64,000 bases of DNA. Source: Melampsora larici-populina 98AG31 (lineage: Eukaryota; Basidiomycota; Pucciniomycetes; Pucciniales; Melampsoraceae). The notes beneath the pieces were generated by a model. The model saw only the letters and a list, made by a program, of their open reading frames with translations, did no database searches and had not been told where the DNA came from. Within the stretch, counting starts at the first letter, position 1. Every line of letters begins with the position of its first letter. Below, piece by piece: positions 46,108 through 57,986 of this stretch. The translations under genes and the position numbers were made by a program. The stretch spans positions 902,840 to 966,839 of the forward strand of contig NW_006768799.1 in NCBI RefSeq assembly GCF_000204055.1, given 5' to 3'.

Positions 46108-48728
46108 GTGTCGCATGCCGTTATCTGTTGATGGAGCCAACCAATGTACATACCTTCTTCGCTTCTCAAATAATTCTCCGTATACATCCTCATCATTTGT
46201 ACTGTGTTGCATCACCTGCGACTGCTTTCGGCCTTTCTCAATTCCCAATCTAGTCATGATGAACTATTCTGAGCAAACTCGAACCTCTTTTGTTTTATTT
46301 ATCTTACAGAAACTGACTTTAACCGGTGCTCTTGCCCAACACGTTTTTGCGACTCTCGATCGTCATGGTGTCATGTCTCGGATTTTCAGGCTTCTCCGCA
46401 GTGCTACCAAGGCTCGGGAACAGACGGATGCAAATGCTCGCACGAAGTCCCCCACGTGGCGTCCATCCTAGAATTCGGTCCCGTTTTTTGTTATTTTTCT
46501 TTGTTTCTTTCTTTCTATATGTATCGATGGTGTCTCAGACCATGTCCGCGAGTTCACAACAAAACAGTCAACGTCGGGCACAACAACTCGTTGGATAATG
46601 ATATGAGACGGAAGGAGTTTGGTGGTCATTCAATTGAAGTGTTGGACTAGGTTGGTGAGGGAAGCTGAAGGCAGTCAACAATCAGAAGATGAGATAGTGG
46701 AGGGAGGAAAGAAGACAGATCAACACAACCCCGGATCCGATCAGGCCGGGTTTTAGACCTGTTACACTTTCATCATTAGCTATTGTTTTCTTATTACCTC
46801 AAGGATCATTTACTCACCCGTCCGAATCTTCCAGCACGCTAGCGGCGCACTCCTGTTCCACGCGGCTCTTAGTACGGCATCTTCCCCCCATTTGCACCCA
46901 TCGGCACTCGGAGAAGCTGCGGACTGATCCATCAGCATCCAGTATCGTCCGCCTTGCCCGAAAAATCTTAATTTACACAATCACTTCCCCCTTCTTGTGG
47001 TTCGCCCGCTTCGACATCAGTCGCATCCCCTTTCCATTTACTGTTTGATGACCAGACTCTGTTCATCCTTTGTGAATAGTTCTTTCAGGCCAGATACATT
47101 CTTCATCACAACTACTGCGGGAGCCATTTTGTAGGCAAGGGTTTTCTGATTTCCTTTGAACTGTCTCTTGTCTTGACCTGTGTGATCTTTACAAAAACTA
47201 TGATAACAGTCTGCGAACAAATATGTAACACTGTTACTTTACAATGCTCCCAATGGGATTTCTTTATCTCCAAACCTTGTTATCATCTCCTGTTCCTTAT
47301 ATGAATGCCTATTCTTGCCATCGAAAATGTTTCTTTTTGCCAAGGAATACATCTTTTAGTCCCCATACTGCTGGTATTGCTCCACTTCCACACCATACCT
47401 GAATGATCATCTTGTCAATGCGACTTTGAGATCATCTGCCATTTGACACTTGAAACAATCAGCCAGATCGATGCGAGCAATGCTGTGAGATTGGTGTCAA
47501 CTAGGTCACATGCAGCCCAAGGTACTGTGCTGATGAATTCCAGCAGAACCATATGGTAAATGCCTCTTCGACAAATCTTAGCGGATAAATTGCGGGTTGG
47601 GGGAAATGTGTATATTGTGGTAAATATTCCCGGAAAGATGTATTTTGGGTATGATTATTGTCACGCCCACTTCTCATGATCATATCCTGAAGCTCTTGTT
47701 GAGTTGTCATAAAGAAAACAGGTATTTAGTTCATTGTAATTGACAATTTACCAAGAAGCTCAAAGATTTTTAAACACAAGAGTCAAAATTTTCTCAGGTT
47801 AAATTGTGCCCTCCATGTCACTTGAAAAAAGGTGTGTTTGTATGTGCCTCTGCTGAAATTTTATTGAACTATTTGATTGTTTATTTGACAGGAAGTCAAC
47901 TTGAGGGATTTAGCTTACTTGTTTTCTTGATCAAAGGTATATGTATTCAATTTATCATCAACATATTAAAAATGTATTAATTCAATCTTTGTTTTTGAGT
48001 CCGTTTTTTTCTTCTTTTTTTTCCTTTCTATTCTTTTTTTGTGTTGAAAGGTTTCCTCAGCAAGTTTGGTTTTAATTTTTTTCTAAATCCTTTAATAAGA
48101 TGTTCTAATTCTAGTTTTTGAATTTGATATGATATAAATTTTCTAATCATATGTTTTGCTCATATATTGGAGTATCTGTTCTTGGAACTTAATTTGTAAA
48201 ACAACATTGTATATGATTTGTGCAAAAAAACCCTGCCTCATAATAGATAAAGGATGTTACTTGTAAGAGATTCATTGTATACTGATCAACTTCATTTCAT
48301 CATGTATTAATCAAGACTTTTTAAATGCTCAACTTATTTCAAAACTGTTCTACAGTTTAAGCAAATGAACTTGGATTGCTTTCTAGTATGTTGGACATAT
48401 TTATTTATGTATCAGTGTATCTCTTGATTTGTGAAATTTTTAATGAGAAACCTTTCAAAAACTTTGCACAGGATCTAAATGAAGGTGTTCCTACGTTGGT
48501 ATAGAGCTCTGTGTTGGTTTCTTTTTTAAATAATGTGACTAACTTGGATAGTTTGAAGTATATTGACAGGAACACAATTGTGCCGCTTCAATTATCCATG
48601 TTTCCTAAAAACTGGATACCCTTAAGTTGACTATGGGCACGATTCCGTGGGTTAAGAATGCATCGGACCCTGATTTTCTTTTCTTTTTTTTTCGTAACAA
48701 TGAGCATTTCTAGGGTATAAAGTTCATA
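46108..48728. other. Gene-poor region
   Basis: About 2.6 kb between CK1 and the pogo element. No supportable coding region; the first few hundred bases are the CK1 3' region, the rest AT-rich. Confidence 0.55.
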
Positions 48729-51700
48729 TACAGTCGTCTCTCCAATAACCCATACCGTTTTATGGACACCAAAAAGTATGGGTTTTGATGGAGTATGTCC
48801 TATGGGGATCTCTCTGATAACCCATAAATCTTATTTTGGGGGTAAAATATGGGTTAGGAGAGAGATTTTTTTTAAAAAAACAATTTTTATTTCAAAGCAA
48901 AGTAAATAGTGAAGTAGAACAAAAAGCGGGAAGATTTAAGGATTGGATGAGAAGTAGTGCTTCAAATTTGATTGGTTCATTTTCTTTGAACGTGCTGAAC
49001 TAAACTGCCGCAACGCTCGGCGAAGGGTTTTTCCGCAAGCCCTCGCTTCCTCACATTCTTCATGCCTGAGGTATGCCATTACAACATCACTTGATTTCAG
49101 TAAGTCAGAATATGATGGTTGTGGAGGTACTTCAACTTCAATGTGCTCGGGTTGAGGGAGATCTTCATGACTGTCACGTTCCTGAATTGATTCAAAGATT
49201 TCCTCGGGTGTCCAGGTTTCAAGGCCGCTTGCATGCTCACCGTGAAGATTTAAGAGCTCGCTAATAGACATCATGTTTGATTTGTGAACAACTCGTAAGG
49301 AGATCAATTCTTGAAGGTCTTGCTCAAGATCCTGATGAGCAACATCATCAATCAAAGGCTCCGTGTTGAGACTCGCATCCGCTGAGTTTGGATCCTGCAG
49401 CAAAGATCCATCGGGATTTCGAGGGGAAATGATACCCGCCTTCCTATAACAGTTTGAAATTGTATCTTGAGTCACTTCATTCCAAGAGTTTTCAGCTCGC
49501 TCCATAGCGTCGATTTGATTGATTTTGAAGATTGTTCCAATGGGGACTTCATTTTCATAGCGATTGATCACATATGTAATGTATTCAGATCTATATCGAC
49601 ATTTCCATGATGCGATTATGCCAGCATCCAGCGGTTGAACATGTGATGTAAGGTTTGGAGAAAAGAACTCGAGGCGAATACTGGTAAGTTTGTACTCGGA
49701 AGGCTCCTTATGACCAGAAAAATTGTCAACTAAGAGTAATATAGAACGACCTTCTGCCGATAACTTGATGTCCCAGTCTATAATCCACTCTGAAAACAGC
49801 TCAAATGTCATCCATGCCTTTGCATTGCTCCGATAGTAGTATCCAAGATTTTCGCCGGACTTTTTGTGGAAGCAGGCTGGACGCTTTGCTTTTCCGATGA
49901 TGAACGGTTTGAGCTTGTCTGTTCCATCTGCATTACATGTGAGTGCAAAGGTCAAGCGTCGCTTATCACCTTTAACACCTGATTGTTTGTCTTTAGACAA
50001 GGCTCGGTCTGGTGGCATTCTACAGTACGTGTTGAGAAATCGAGGCTTGTTAGTAAAGATCAAAAGTATGTTACAGTACAAATGTTCTCACGCATAGAAC
50101 AATCCTGTTTCATCCATGTTATAGATGTCTCTAGGATGGTAGGACTTGGTGATATCCTGGATTCGTTTTCGTTCTGCAACGACCTTATCCGGAGTAGCTG
50201 AGCCCGCCTCGCCGTGTCTGACTCTTTGTCTAAGACCGTTACGTAATTTAAACTTGGTCAGCCAGCCTTCACTGAGCTTAAGCCACTCTGCTTGAGGCAC
50301 TTTGAAAAGTGTTGCGAAGTGACGCCACTTGGCTCGTATCACATCTCCGGTAAGTGGAAGTCCGGCAATGTCAGCCTGTTGAACCCAAGTCTGTAGGGCT
50401 TCTGTTACTTGAGGATGTTCAGTCTCATTTCTCCGCTTGATGCCAAGTCCTACACCAGACTCGTAACTATCTCGTAACTTCGATTCATTATGTACCCAAC
50501 TCGAGACTAGAGGTTGTGTTATGATAACACCAGGAAAACTATTTTCAAAATGTTTTGCTGTCTTGACCTGAACTCGACCATTTTTATTGTGCCAGTCTAA
50601 CACTAATATACGCTGAGCCAGAGTGGCATTAGTACGAGCAGACTTTGATCGGGTTTTTTTAGAAGAACTCGAGTTTGGTTGATTGGAAGATTCAACACAA
50701 GGATCGTCTCGATTTCGCTTCTTGGGACCTGGGTGTTGAACAATACATAGGGATCAGATTTCACCATACATATTGGATGCTTTAGAAGTGTTTGCAAAGA
50801 GATATTCACGAGGTTTAGCTACAGATGGGTCCACAAAAACCTTGTGCTCAAACTTATAAATCAAGACCTCTAATGTCTTCAGCTCATCTTTGCTGAAGGT
50901 CTTAGCAGCATCAGAGACATTGTTGCTATTTTTTATTTTCTCGAGGACAAGAGCCTCATCAACCATATTTCCAGCGTTATCGATAAAATCTTCGTCTGCC
51001 TTTGAAAGCGCCTTCCCTTGGCTCAAAAGGTCTCGTAGTGGACCCATACGTCAATCATTTTCAGATTTCAGCCGATCGAAACCTTCTTGAATATTCGCGA
51101 GGGTGAACTTTGTTAGGTCTTTAGGAATCATCTTTATGCGGTGGAGTTTGTGTGTTGATTTGTGTGTTTGTGGGTGTATTGCTGACAAAAGTAAGTTGTA
51201 CAGTAAGGAATTTCAAACTCTTGTTCACCAGTCTGAATCTACATCACCCAAAAGTATGGGTTTTTCATCGCTGGTTGGGAGCGTAACCGTATCAGTCTTT
51301 TTCTGAGACTAACTCGCTCTGAGACTATCCTGAGACAAACAAAAAAGTAAACCGGATGGTGGCTTTTTGTACACTGTCTGTACAGGCTGGTGGCAACTGG
51401 TACATATGTATGAAGACTTGAACAAATTCATCATTAAGACTTCAAAGAAGCTGTTAACACTTCGATAACCTCATCAAGAATCAAGAACCTTTGTCGAGTC
51501 ATCCATGTGCACCTTATATCTATACCTTCAGACTCACTCCAATCCCCCTGAAACATTGTCAAGGGGGTTCTATCGCTACAACCACTTACATATCAAAGTA
51601 TTGATAATGAAGCAACTTACAAAACAACAAAATGTTATTGGAACAAGCTACTTTGAATGAAAGTAGCAAGCAAAACCGATACAAGAAAAACAATGCATTG

Positions 51701-52271
51701 TCATCGGAGCGAGATACTTTGATGTAAGAGGTTTCTATCTGTTGCGTTGTCTTGATTTCTTCAAAAACGACTCAGTCGCCATCTTTTCAAACTGTCTCTT
51801 TGTATGTATAATCTTCACGAAAAGGACTCGATATCACTTCTTTTCAACCAACCTAAAATGCTTCCAACTTCTGCTTTTCAAGACATCTCATTTTGCATTT
51901 TATCAACTCGATCGTCTTTTGTATGTATTATTTTTGACCAATGAAATTGACCAATGGATGTCTAGATGTTCTGTAGTTGGTGGAAGGCTTATAAAGAGAA
52001 GGAAGCGCCATGCGAAAAAAAACGCGCCACACAGACCGGGATTGAACTATACCTGTATGTCTCACTGCTTCTCTCAGGTAGTCTCAGAGAAAGACTGATA
52101 CCGCATCTCTCCCCGCTGGTTGGCCTCAAAAAAGTATGGTTTATGGGGAATGATGGAGATATGGGTTTTCTGTCAATTTCCCCCGCCCATAAAAAATATG
52201 GACGGAAAAAAGCATGGGATATGCGAGAGTATGGCTTATTGGGTATATGGATTTTTGGAGAGACGACTGTA
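48729..52271 (-). mobile_element. pogo/Tigger-type transposon with TA target duplication
   Basis: Element 48731-52269, bounded by TA dinucleotides. The left end reads CAGTCGTCTCTCCAA and the right end read inward gives the same 15 bases. Subterminal sequence on both sides contains repeated ATGGGTT/AACCCAT-type motifs. The single gene inside (48936-51047) encodes a complete pogo-family transposase on the minus strand, leaving about 1.2 kb of non-coding sequence on its promoter side. Confidence 0.92.
48936..51047 (-). CDS. pogo/Tigger (CENP-B-like) transposase
   Basis: Three exons: 51047-50765, 50728-50092 and 50019-48936; 2004 nt (667 residues). Order: an N-terminal segment of about 95 residues; a basic NLS-like PKKRNR; a CENP-B-type helix-turn-helix region (AQRILVLDWHNKNGRVQVKT, then VSSWVHNESKLRD and a second domain with WLTKFKLRNGLR); and a DDE_1 catalytic core with NMDETGLFY (D300), LLLVDNFSGHK (D405) and HVQPLDAGIIASWK (D438), spacing DD32D. 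It ends QSNLKHYFSSNP, a PCNA-interacting (PIP-box) type motif. All catalytic residues are present and there is no stop or frameshift, so the enzyme may be functional. Confidence 0.93.
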
Positions 52272-52322
52272 GGATCAAACATGTTTGAAGGAAGCTGACT
52301 GACTGGACTGTGTTCTTTGAGA

Positions 52323-52400
52323 TAAGCTTAACTGAGCCCCTCTAGGAGCACGTCAGAATCTTTTAACCCTTCGCGCAAGCTTCGGATGTTCAGGTCCCAC
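52323..52400 (+). repeat. Diverged end of a MITE related to that at 9611
   Basis: TAAGCTTAACTGAGCCCCTC matches the terminal repeat of the Mutator-type MITE at 9611 with one difference in the first 20 bases. Similarity fades after the first few dozen bases. No partner end was found nearby, so this is a fragment or a distant relative. Confidence 0.6.
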
Positions 52401-52894
52401 TCCCAGGGACAAGATTCAGTTCTTCAAAACCGGAAAAATGTCTTTGGCAGAACTTAGGATAGTCGCGAGCCAGCCACCTTTACAAAGCCTATGTTCATTT
52501 CGGTGGACCATTCTGATAAAGTGGCGTGGTCAAGTTGTATATATGACCCATGCGACCAAGTGGCACTACTTCAGAGTCGACCCTGATGATGAAATCTGAT
52601 CGCGGATGTGGAGTGGACATCGGATTCGGTATATATACCGCGACTGGCTTCGTCTTCGCTTTCCCCCACTTATACCATCATCTATCTTCAGGTGACACCA
52701 TAAATCTTCAGGAAAAGTTCTTCCTAAGCACTTCCTCAGCAAAGTGATTTTTTTTGGCTACATTCTCATCTTTTTTTACAGTTTATGCTGATGCATTTGT
52801 ATGCTATGTCGCAGAACGATCAAACAGTTCCAAAGTTCTCTATAAAACCTGCTCGAATACCTTACCGTCTCATCACAAAGATCTGATTTCGAAA
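52401..52894. other. Upstream region of the small Cys-rich gene
   Basis: About 490 bp without a gene of its own; probably the promoter and leader of the Cys-rich secreted protein. A TATATATACC sequence occurs at about 52631. Confidence 0.45.
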
Positions 52895-53244
52895 ATGGTG
52901 AGTGTTTCTTCCATGACCGAGCTTTTTGGGAGTAAACTTACCATTCTGATGTCTCTCAAACAATGTAGCTCGTGAAATACGGCTTACTCCTGCTTTCATC
53001 TACGCTTGCGGTCTTAGGATTAGTCCCAAAGTGCTGCGAAAATGACGGAACAATTCCCGAACGCATTGGTGACCGCCCACCCATGCCAGGCGCCGTAACA
53101 ACTTGCTCCGGTTCTGTATTCCCGAGCTGTTCAAGCGGAACAGCCAAATGTTTGAGTACAGGCTTCGATTGCTACAATGAGCACAACCAACCTGCGGGAG
53201 CTACTCCAGGCTGTAGTAATGGAGAAAATGCGCAATGTATGTGA
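52895..53244 (+). CDS. Small Cys-rich secreted protein (candidate effector)
   Basis: The start ATG (52895-52897) directly precedes a GTGAGT donor; exon 2 runs from 52969 and reads to a TGA at 53242-53244, giving 92 residues. The N-terminus MLVKYGLLLLSSTLAVLGLV is a clear signal peptide. The mature part has an adjacent Cys pair (KCCEND) followed by single cysteines (TTCSG, SCSSG, AKCLS, FDCYN, PGCSN, AQC), a disulfide-rich layout common in rust effectors. It is not a hydrophobin, whose Cys spacing differs. An optional further intron (donor at CAA T/GTATGT, acceptor near 53296) would replace the final CM with about 21 residues. Function unknown. Confidence 0.7.
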
Positions 53245-54372
53245 TTGATTCATTGTGTGCTGGAAAATTTGTTGGCTTGCCTTTTTATCCTTTTAGCACT
53301 TAGAGTATCCAATGTGGGAGGTTTTGACTTAGGATTGACAAGCAATAGGCCTATTGGTTAAGGAATTTGATGTCAGATTGGGTTATTCAAATCCACTAAA
53401 ACTGAAGAAACTTTACTCAGCCTATGAATAATTAGTCTTGAAATAGGTGATGGAAGCAAAACAAAAAGACCAGATTGTGGGTACATAGTCATTCATAGAC
53501 TTGTTTCTTGACACAAAAGAATAACATTCGGATCTGTTGCACACTTGCATGAAAGTATTGTTTGCTAAGATATGACTACAAGGTCAAGAGAACAACTAAC
53601 TAGTGAGAGGAAGAAGAGAAAATGTGGGCACAGATATGTGTTGAAAGGTTTTGTTGTAGTAGATCATACAATCCGAGTATTTGCTGGTGGAGTGTTCGAA
53701 CTCACAAGCTTCAGTCAGGGATAAATTTCTTCTCTTATCATAATCTGTCAGAGAATCCTGTTAGGCTGATTGTATCTGAATCATGAACTTTCTTGTCCAA
53801 TCGTCAATTTCAAGTGTTGTTGAATTTTCTATCAATAATTTTCAAACTCACATGACAAACAGCTCAGTAATTGGAGAAAGACTTACAATTTTTGAAATCA
53901 GGTCCTTGTGAGAACACATCTAAACTTATTGCTAGGAAGATAGAACCAAGAACTCTGTTCTTGGCCTGTTTACTGCTCCTCTTTGTACAGTCAACTCCAT
54001 AGGAGCCACAAACTGTGTTCCATGGTATTTCAAAGTAACAAAGACAGGGTCTATCTCAAATACCGACTGGACACTGATATGTATATATAGGGTATGACAG
54101 AGCATTGATCTTGGCATGGTCATGATATTGCTAGTTGCTATGGGTCAAGAATTCTTTTTTCTGTAGATGATCAAAGAAAAAGATTATAGACGCCATGTTG
54201 TCAAATTATGTTGTGGTAACAAGAAACCTATCTTTCTGCTTCACCTCAACAATCTATTCTAAATCTTCAAGGTAAATGGAATTTAGTAATGCAATATGGC
54301 CTTTCTAAGATTCTAGATTAATTTATACAAATTACAACTTTATCTACAAGGTCATCTAATTCTATAATTTTA
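53245..54372. other. Intergenic, nothing recognised
   Basis: About 1.1 kb of AT-rich sequence between the convergent Cys-rich and kinase genes; no supportable gene apart from the possible last exon of the Cys-rich protein at about 53297-53360. Confidence 0.5.
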
Positions 54373-55410
54373 TTATATTCTTATCTTTTTACAAGCACGA
54401 GGTAATCTAAACCTTGGAGGAATAGATTGTTTTTGACTAACTTTATTCCAATTGACTTTATTGAACCAAGGATGATGAATAAGTTCAGAAATATTTTGTA
54501 ATCTTTGAGTATGGTTCTTATTTATTAGGAGTTTGATTAAGTCTATACAATTTATTGAAAGATGTGACGGATAAATCACTCCAGTTTCTAAAATCATACG
54601 TGGTAAACATTCATCTGGACATCCTTTGATTGTTAAACTTGGTTCTGAATTGCTTGATGGTTCGATTTGATGAAGATAACAATTCCGTCGAAAGAATGGT
54701 TCATGATCGGTTAGTAGTTCATAAAGAGCAACACCTAATGCATACCAATCTACATTAAAACTATACGGCTCTCTACGAATCATTTCAGGTGGTCTTATAT
54801 GCATAGCACCTGAAGGGATAGATAAATGAGTCTGAGAACCTTGAAGGATTTCTGATAGACCGAAATCGATAAGTTTGATATGACCATCATTCGAAATCAT
54901 CATATTGTCGAGTTTCAAATCACGATGAATGATTCTTTTAGAATGTAAAAATGAGATTCCAGTGGCGATTTCAGTGATGTAAAACTTTGCTTGCGATTCA
55001 TTAAATGGTCCATTTGTTTCTAATTTTTGTAATAAATTTAAACCGTTGATATATTCTAGAATTATACTAATTTCATTTTCATTCAAGATGAACCCTCGAA
55101 ACTTAACAATAAATGGATGATCTGATTCACAAATCCTTTTAAAGATTTTCACTTCTTGTTGGATTCTTTGGTGTAGGTTGGCCTTGGATCTTTGAGGATT
55201 TTTGAAACTTTTGATTACGTAGGTTTTTTTGGTGGTGGTATGTTCTGCTAAGATTACTGTGGCACTCGTACCTTGACCGATCACTTTTCCTAGTTTATAA
55301 TTAGATATAGATTCGCTTTGAGTTAAACTAGTTGAAGAGAATGGATCGATCGTATAACTCGATCTCGATCTCGATCTCGGCGGTGGTGAAGTAGATAATC
55401 GTCGCTTCAT
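54373..55410 (-). CDS. AGC-like protein kinase
   Basis: A single uninterrupted frame of 345 residues. After an Arg/Ser-rich N-terminus (PPPRSRSRSS), the kinase domain spans about 38-314: glycine loop IGQGTSATV, VIKSF (Lys67), HPFIVKFRGFI, HRDLKLDN (162-169), HIKLIDFGLSE (DFG 182-184) and MHIRPPEM (PPE for the usual APE), then DWYALGVALYELL. The -HPFI- and GHIKLIDFGL patterns point to the AGC/CAMK branch, closest in style to PKA/S6K-type kinases. The C-terminus is short, and the AGC hydrophobic motif (FxxF) is not evident. All catalytic residues are in place. Lack of introns is unusual beside the intron-rich neighbours. Confidence 0.88.
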   Translation of the reverse strand: MKRRLSTSPPPRSRSRSSYTIDPFSSTSLTQSESISNYKLGKVIGQGTSATVILAEHTTTKKTYVIKSFKNPQRSKANLHQRIQQEVKIFKRICESDHPFIVKFRGFILNENEISIILEYINGLNLLQKLETNGPFNESQAKFYITEIATGISFLHSKRIIHRDLKLDNMMISNDGHIKLIDFGLSEILQGSQTHLSIPSGAMHIRPPEMIRREPYSFNVDWYALGVALYELLTDHEPFFRRNCYLHQIEPSSNSEPSLTIKGCPDECLPRMILETGVIYPSHLSINCIDLIKLLINKNHTQRLQNISELIHHPWFNKVNWNKVSQKQSIPPRFRLPRACKKIRI

Positions 55411-57480
55411 CTTCTTTTTGGTATGTTACGAATGTCTTGGAGTAAGTTTAGTTGTTAAAGCTTTTGTGTGGTATCGGATTGAAGGATGTTGTGATGTTGA
55501 AGTGGTTTGAAGCGAATCCTAAGCTTCATTTTTGTTGCTTCAACTCTCGATAATTTCACTCAGCTTTTGGATGATGCACAAAAAGTAATGCGCATTTCAA
55601 TATCACCATACAGCAGGTCTTTTTGCTGAGTGACTTTCAAGAGAAAAAATGCGTGTTTACTTTGACATTTTGAATGCATCAATTTTCAAATCATTTTCAC
55701 CTCTGGCTTCTGGCATTTTCATCACGAAAGACGCTTCAGATTTGGCCAACAAGAAGTGCCTTTTTGATGCAACTAAGAACGAGAAAACCTAGCACGCAAC
55801 ATAAAAATCAGCTTCAATTCAAGCTGTCAAGGCCTTTGAAAGAAGATCATGACAGTCTTTTGGCTCTTTTCAGAGTATCTCTAAATCACATCAACATCAG
55901 ATTTGTGTATTCTTTTCTCCCAAATGGCCAGGTATATGCTTCGTGTACCATACAAATACATTCACAAATTGATCTCAAGCCAAATAAAAAGTTCAATTTT
56001 ACATACGTTGGTCAACTATTCATTCAAAGAAACATTTTTGTGTTCCAACTTGTCCATCACCTCATTAGACTCCTGTTTCCTTATTTCAACTTGACCTTGC
56101 AAATCAATGAGTGTAAAAGGCTTCCTTTGAGATATTAAGCAGGTTATCAATATCATACATGGAATTCATGCCATATCACTGGTAACTGGGTGAAGTGAAG
56201 CAGGTGATTCCCTGCCTCATTTATTCCTCACACACATTTGGTATAGAAATTGCTGTGATCATTTCAAGCTAAGAACATCTCACAAGGCCTCAAAAATAGA
56301 CTAACTCATCAATGTGACCCAGTGGTTTATTTGTCAGTAGGATGTGTTGATAACAGTTTATAAGAAGACAATGTTGATTTTATAATGTTCCACTTCAATG
56401 ATGATCCACACTGAAGTGACACGTTAAGAAGTGTCCTTGTCCACTCAAAATGTTTCTGTCAAAGTTCATAATTGAGTTTCCCCTTCTGTCCTTTCAGAGT
56501 CCAGGCAGAGGTTAAACTTATGATCATCACTGAAACATTCACAGAGATATTGGTTTAGCTGTTAGAGTCTAGATCAGGAAGGCTCAGATTAGAAAAATGC
56601 TAAAGATAAAAGGGTCCCTACATCAAGATTCTGCTTGAAAATTTTAATTTTTCAAAGTACATTGTGGAAACCCTCTCTGGAAATCACTCTCACAACATTT
56701 GTTTTGAAAAAAGTCTCAATTTTGTCAGGGCTGGGAGGGTCAAGCAGATAAGATTTTTGGCAAAATTCGGATAACTTGAACCCCACTATTGATTGATGGT
56801 AGATAATAGAGGTAGCATCAAAGGATTTTCAAACACACTACACACAAGAAAGAAAAGATCTGAATGTATACATGTGATTTGTGGATTCCACTTGAACCAG
56901 TAATTTAGATCCAATAGAATCTTGAATCTCTTGGGTCTTCCTTGATGATATTTTTCATAACATAAAAAGTAGGTATAAGATTCAAGACATCTGAAATCAC
57001 GTGGTGGGCGCGGGGTTTGGATGTAGGGCGCGCTCGGCGCGCCTTTTCAAACCTTCAAGAGGCGCGCCTGTAGTGGGGGCGCCAAGGCGCGCCTTTTGAG
57101 GCTGCAAAATCAAAAAACGATCAAAAAAATTGATAAAACAGCCTTGAAAAGTGTTGAAAGGGAGAAGAAATGAGCATTTCTTGCAAATTCTTTGTGCATA
57201 CTTCGATAAACAAGAGTGAGAAATATAAAATCAAACAAAGAGATCATTTTCATCCCATGATTCATTGTCGGATTCAGAATCCACCACCATTACATCTGTA
57301 AAGGCCTCATTGGAATTGGAATTATTGAAACAAGTGATGTCAAACAGTGATTTTGGACATAAGGAAACCCGTCCATCTTTTCCCAAAGCTTGAAGTTGGT
57401 GGAATCCACTCGGATGATGTCTTGGTTGTGTCCTTTGGCATGATTGAAGGTGATGGGTGTGTGAAAAAGGGTCAGAAAGT
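55411..57480. other. Gene-poor region
   Basis: About 2 kb of AT-rich sequence without a supportable gene. The sequence AACTTGAACCCCACTATT at about 56773 resembles the outer terminus of the foldback element at 21080-22247. A GC-rich repeat lies at 57008-57100. Confidence 0.5.
57008..57100. repeat. GGCGCGCC-rich palindromic cluster
   Basis: Within about 90 bp the palindromic octamer GGCGCGCC occurs three times, in both directions of flanking sequence (GGCGCGCCTTTT twice and AGAGGCGCGCCTG), with a related GGGCGCGCTC. It is strongly CpG-rich in an AT-rich context. Confidence 0.7.
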
Positions 57481-57986
57481 CCAAACTTATATAAGTCCCA
57501 CTCGCGTGGCCCCGTCGGTACAAGTACCACGTACCTCCGAGCGCCAGCGAGGGACTTACGCGCAATCGCCAAAATCTGGCGTGAGATCAGGGAGGGCTTT
57601 TGCCCAAAATCCCTCCTCTCACTTGCTCACTTTCTACGCTTATCAACTCATCATGAACCCTTAATAAAAAAGTTGCGCAGCCCTGCCACATATAATTTGG
57701 CACCCTCCCTTTCCCAACGGCTCTCTCGGATCTCATCATGCGAGCAAAAACCTCCTGGAGCCCAACACCGGGGCCGTACATATGCCCAGCCTGACTGCGG
57801 CGTCCAAAACGCCAGAGATGTGGACAAAACTTTGAAAACCTCGTTCTCGAACTGCAGTTTGTCGACGGAACCACCTCAATCTCGTAAACTGTCTAAGTAC
57901 GCGGTTTAACACCCTCTTCGGAGATTTCCCATAGCACCACTATTGCCGTACCACTCTCCCAGTTCAAGATCATTTACCGCTTAAGA
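57481..57986. other. GC-richer upstream region of the RecQ-like gene
   Basis: Base composition shifts here. Overlapping open frames occur in several phases on both strands, which is expected in GC-richer DNA, and none was recognised. Presumably the promoter/leader of the helicase gene or the element's left end. Confidence 0.4.

Noticed and set aside
45836..46471. 211-residue frame overlapping the CK1 3' end
   Set aside because: It is an off-frame shadow of the CK1 catalytic domain over its first half, and the rest is 3' flank.
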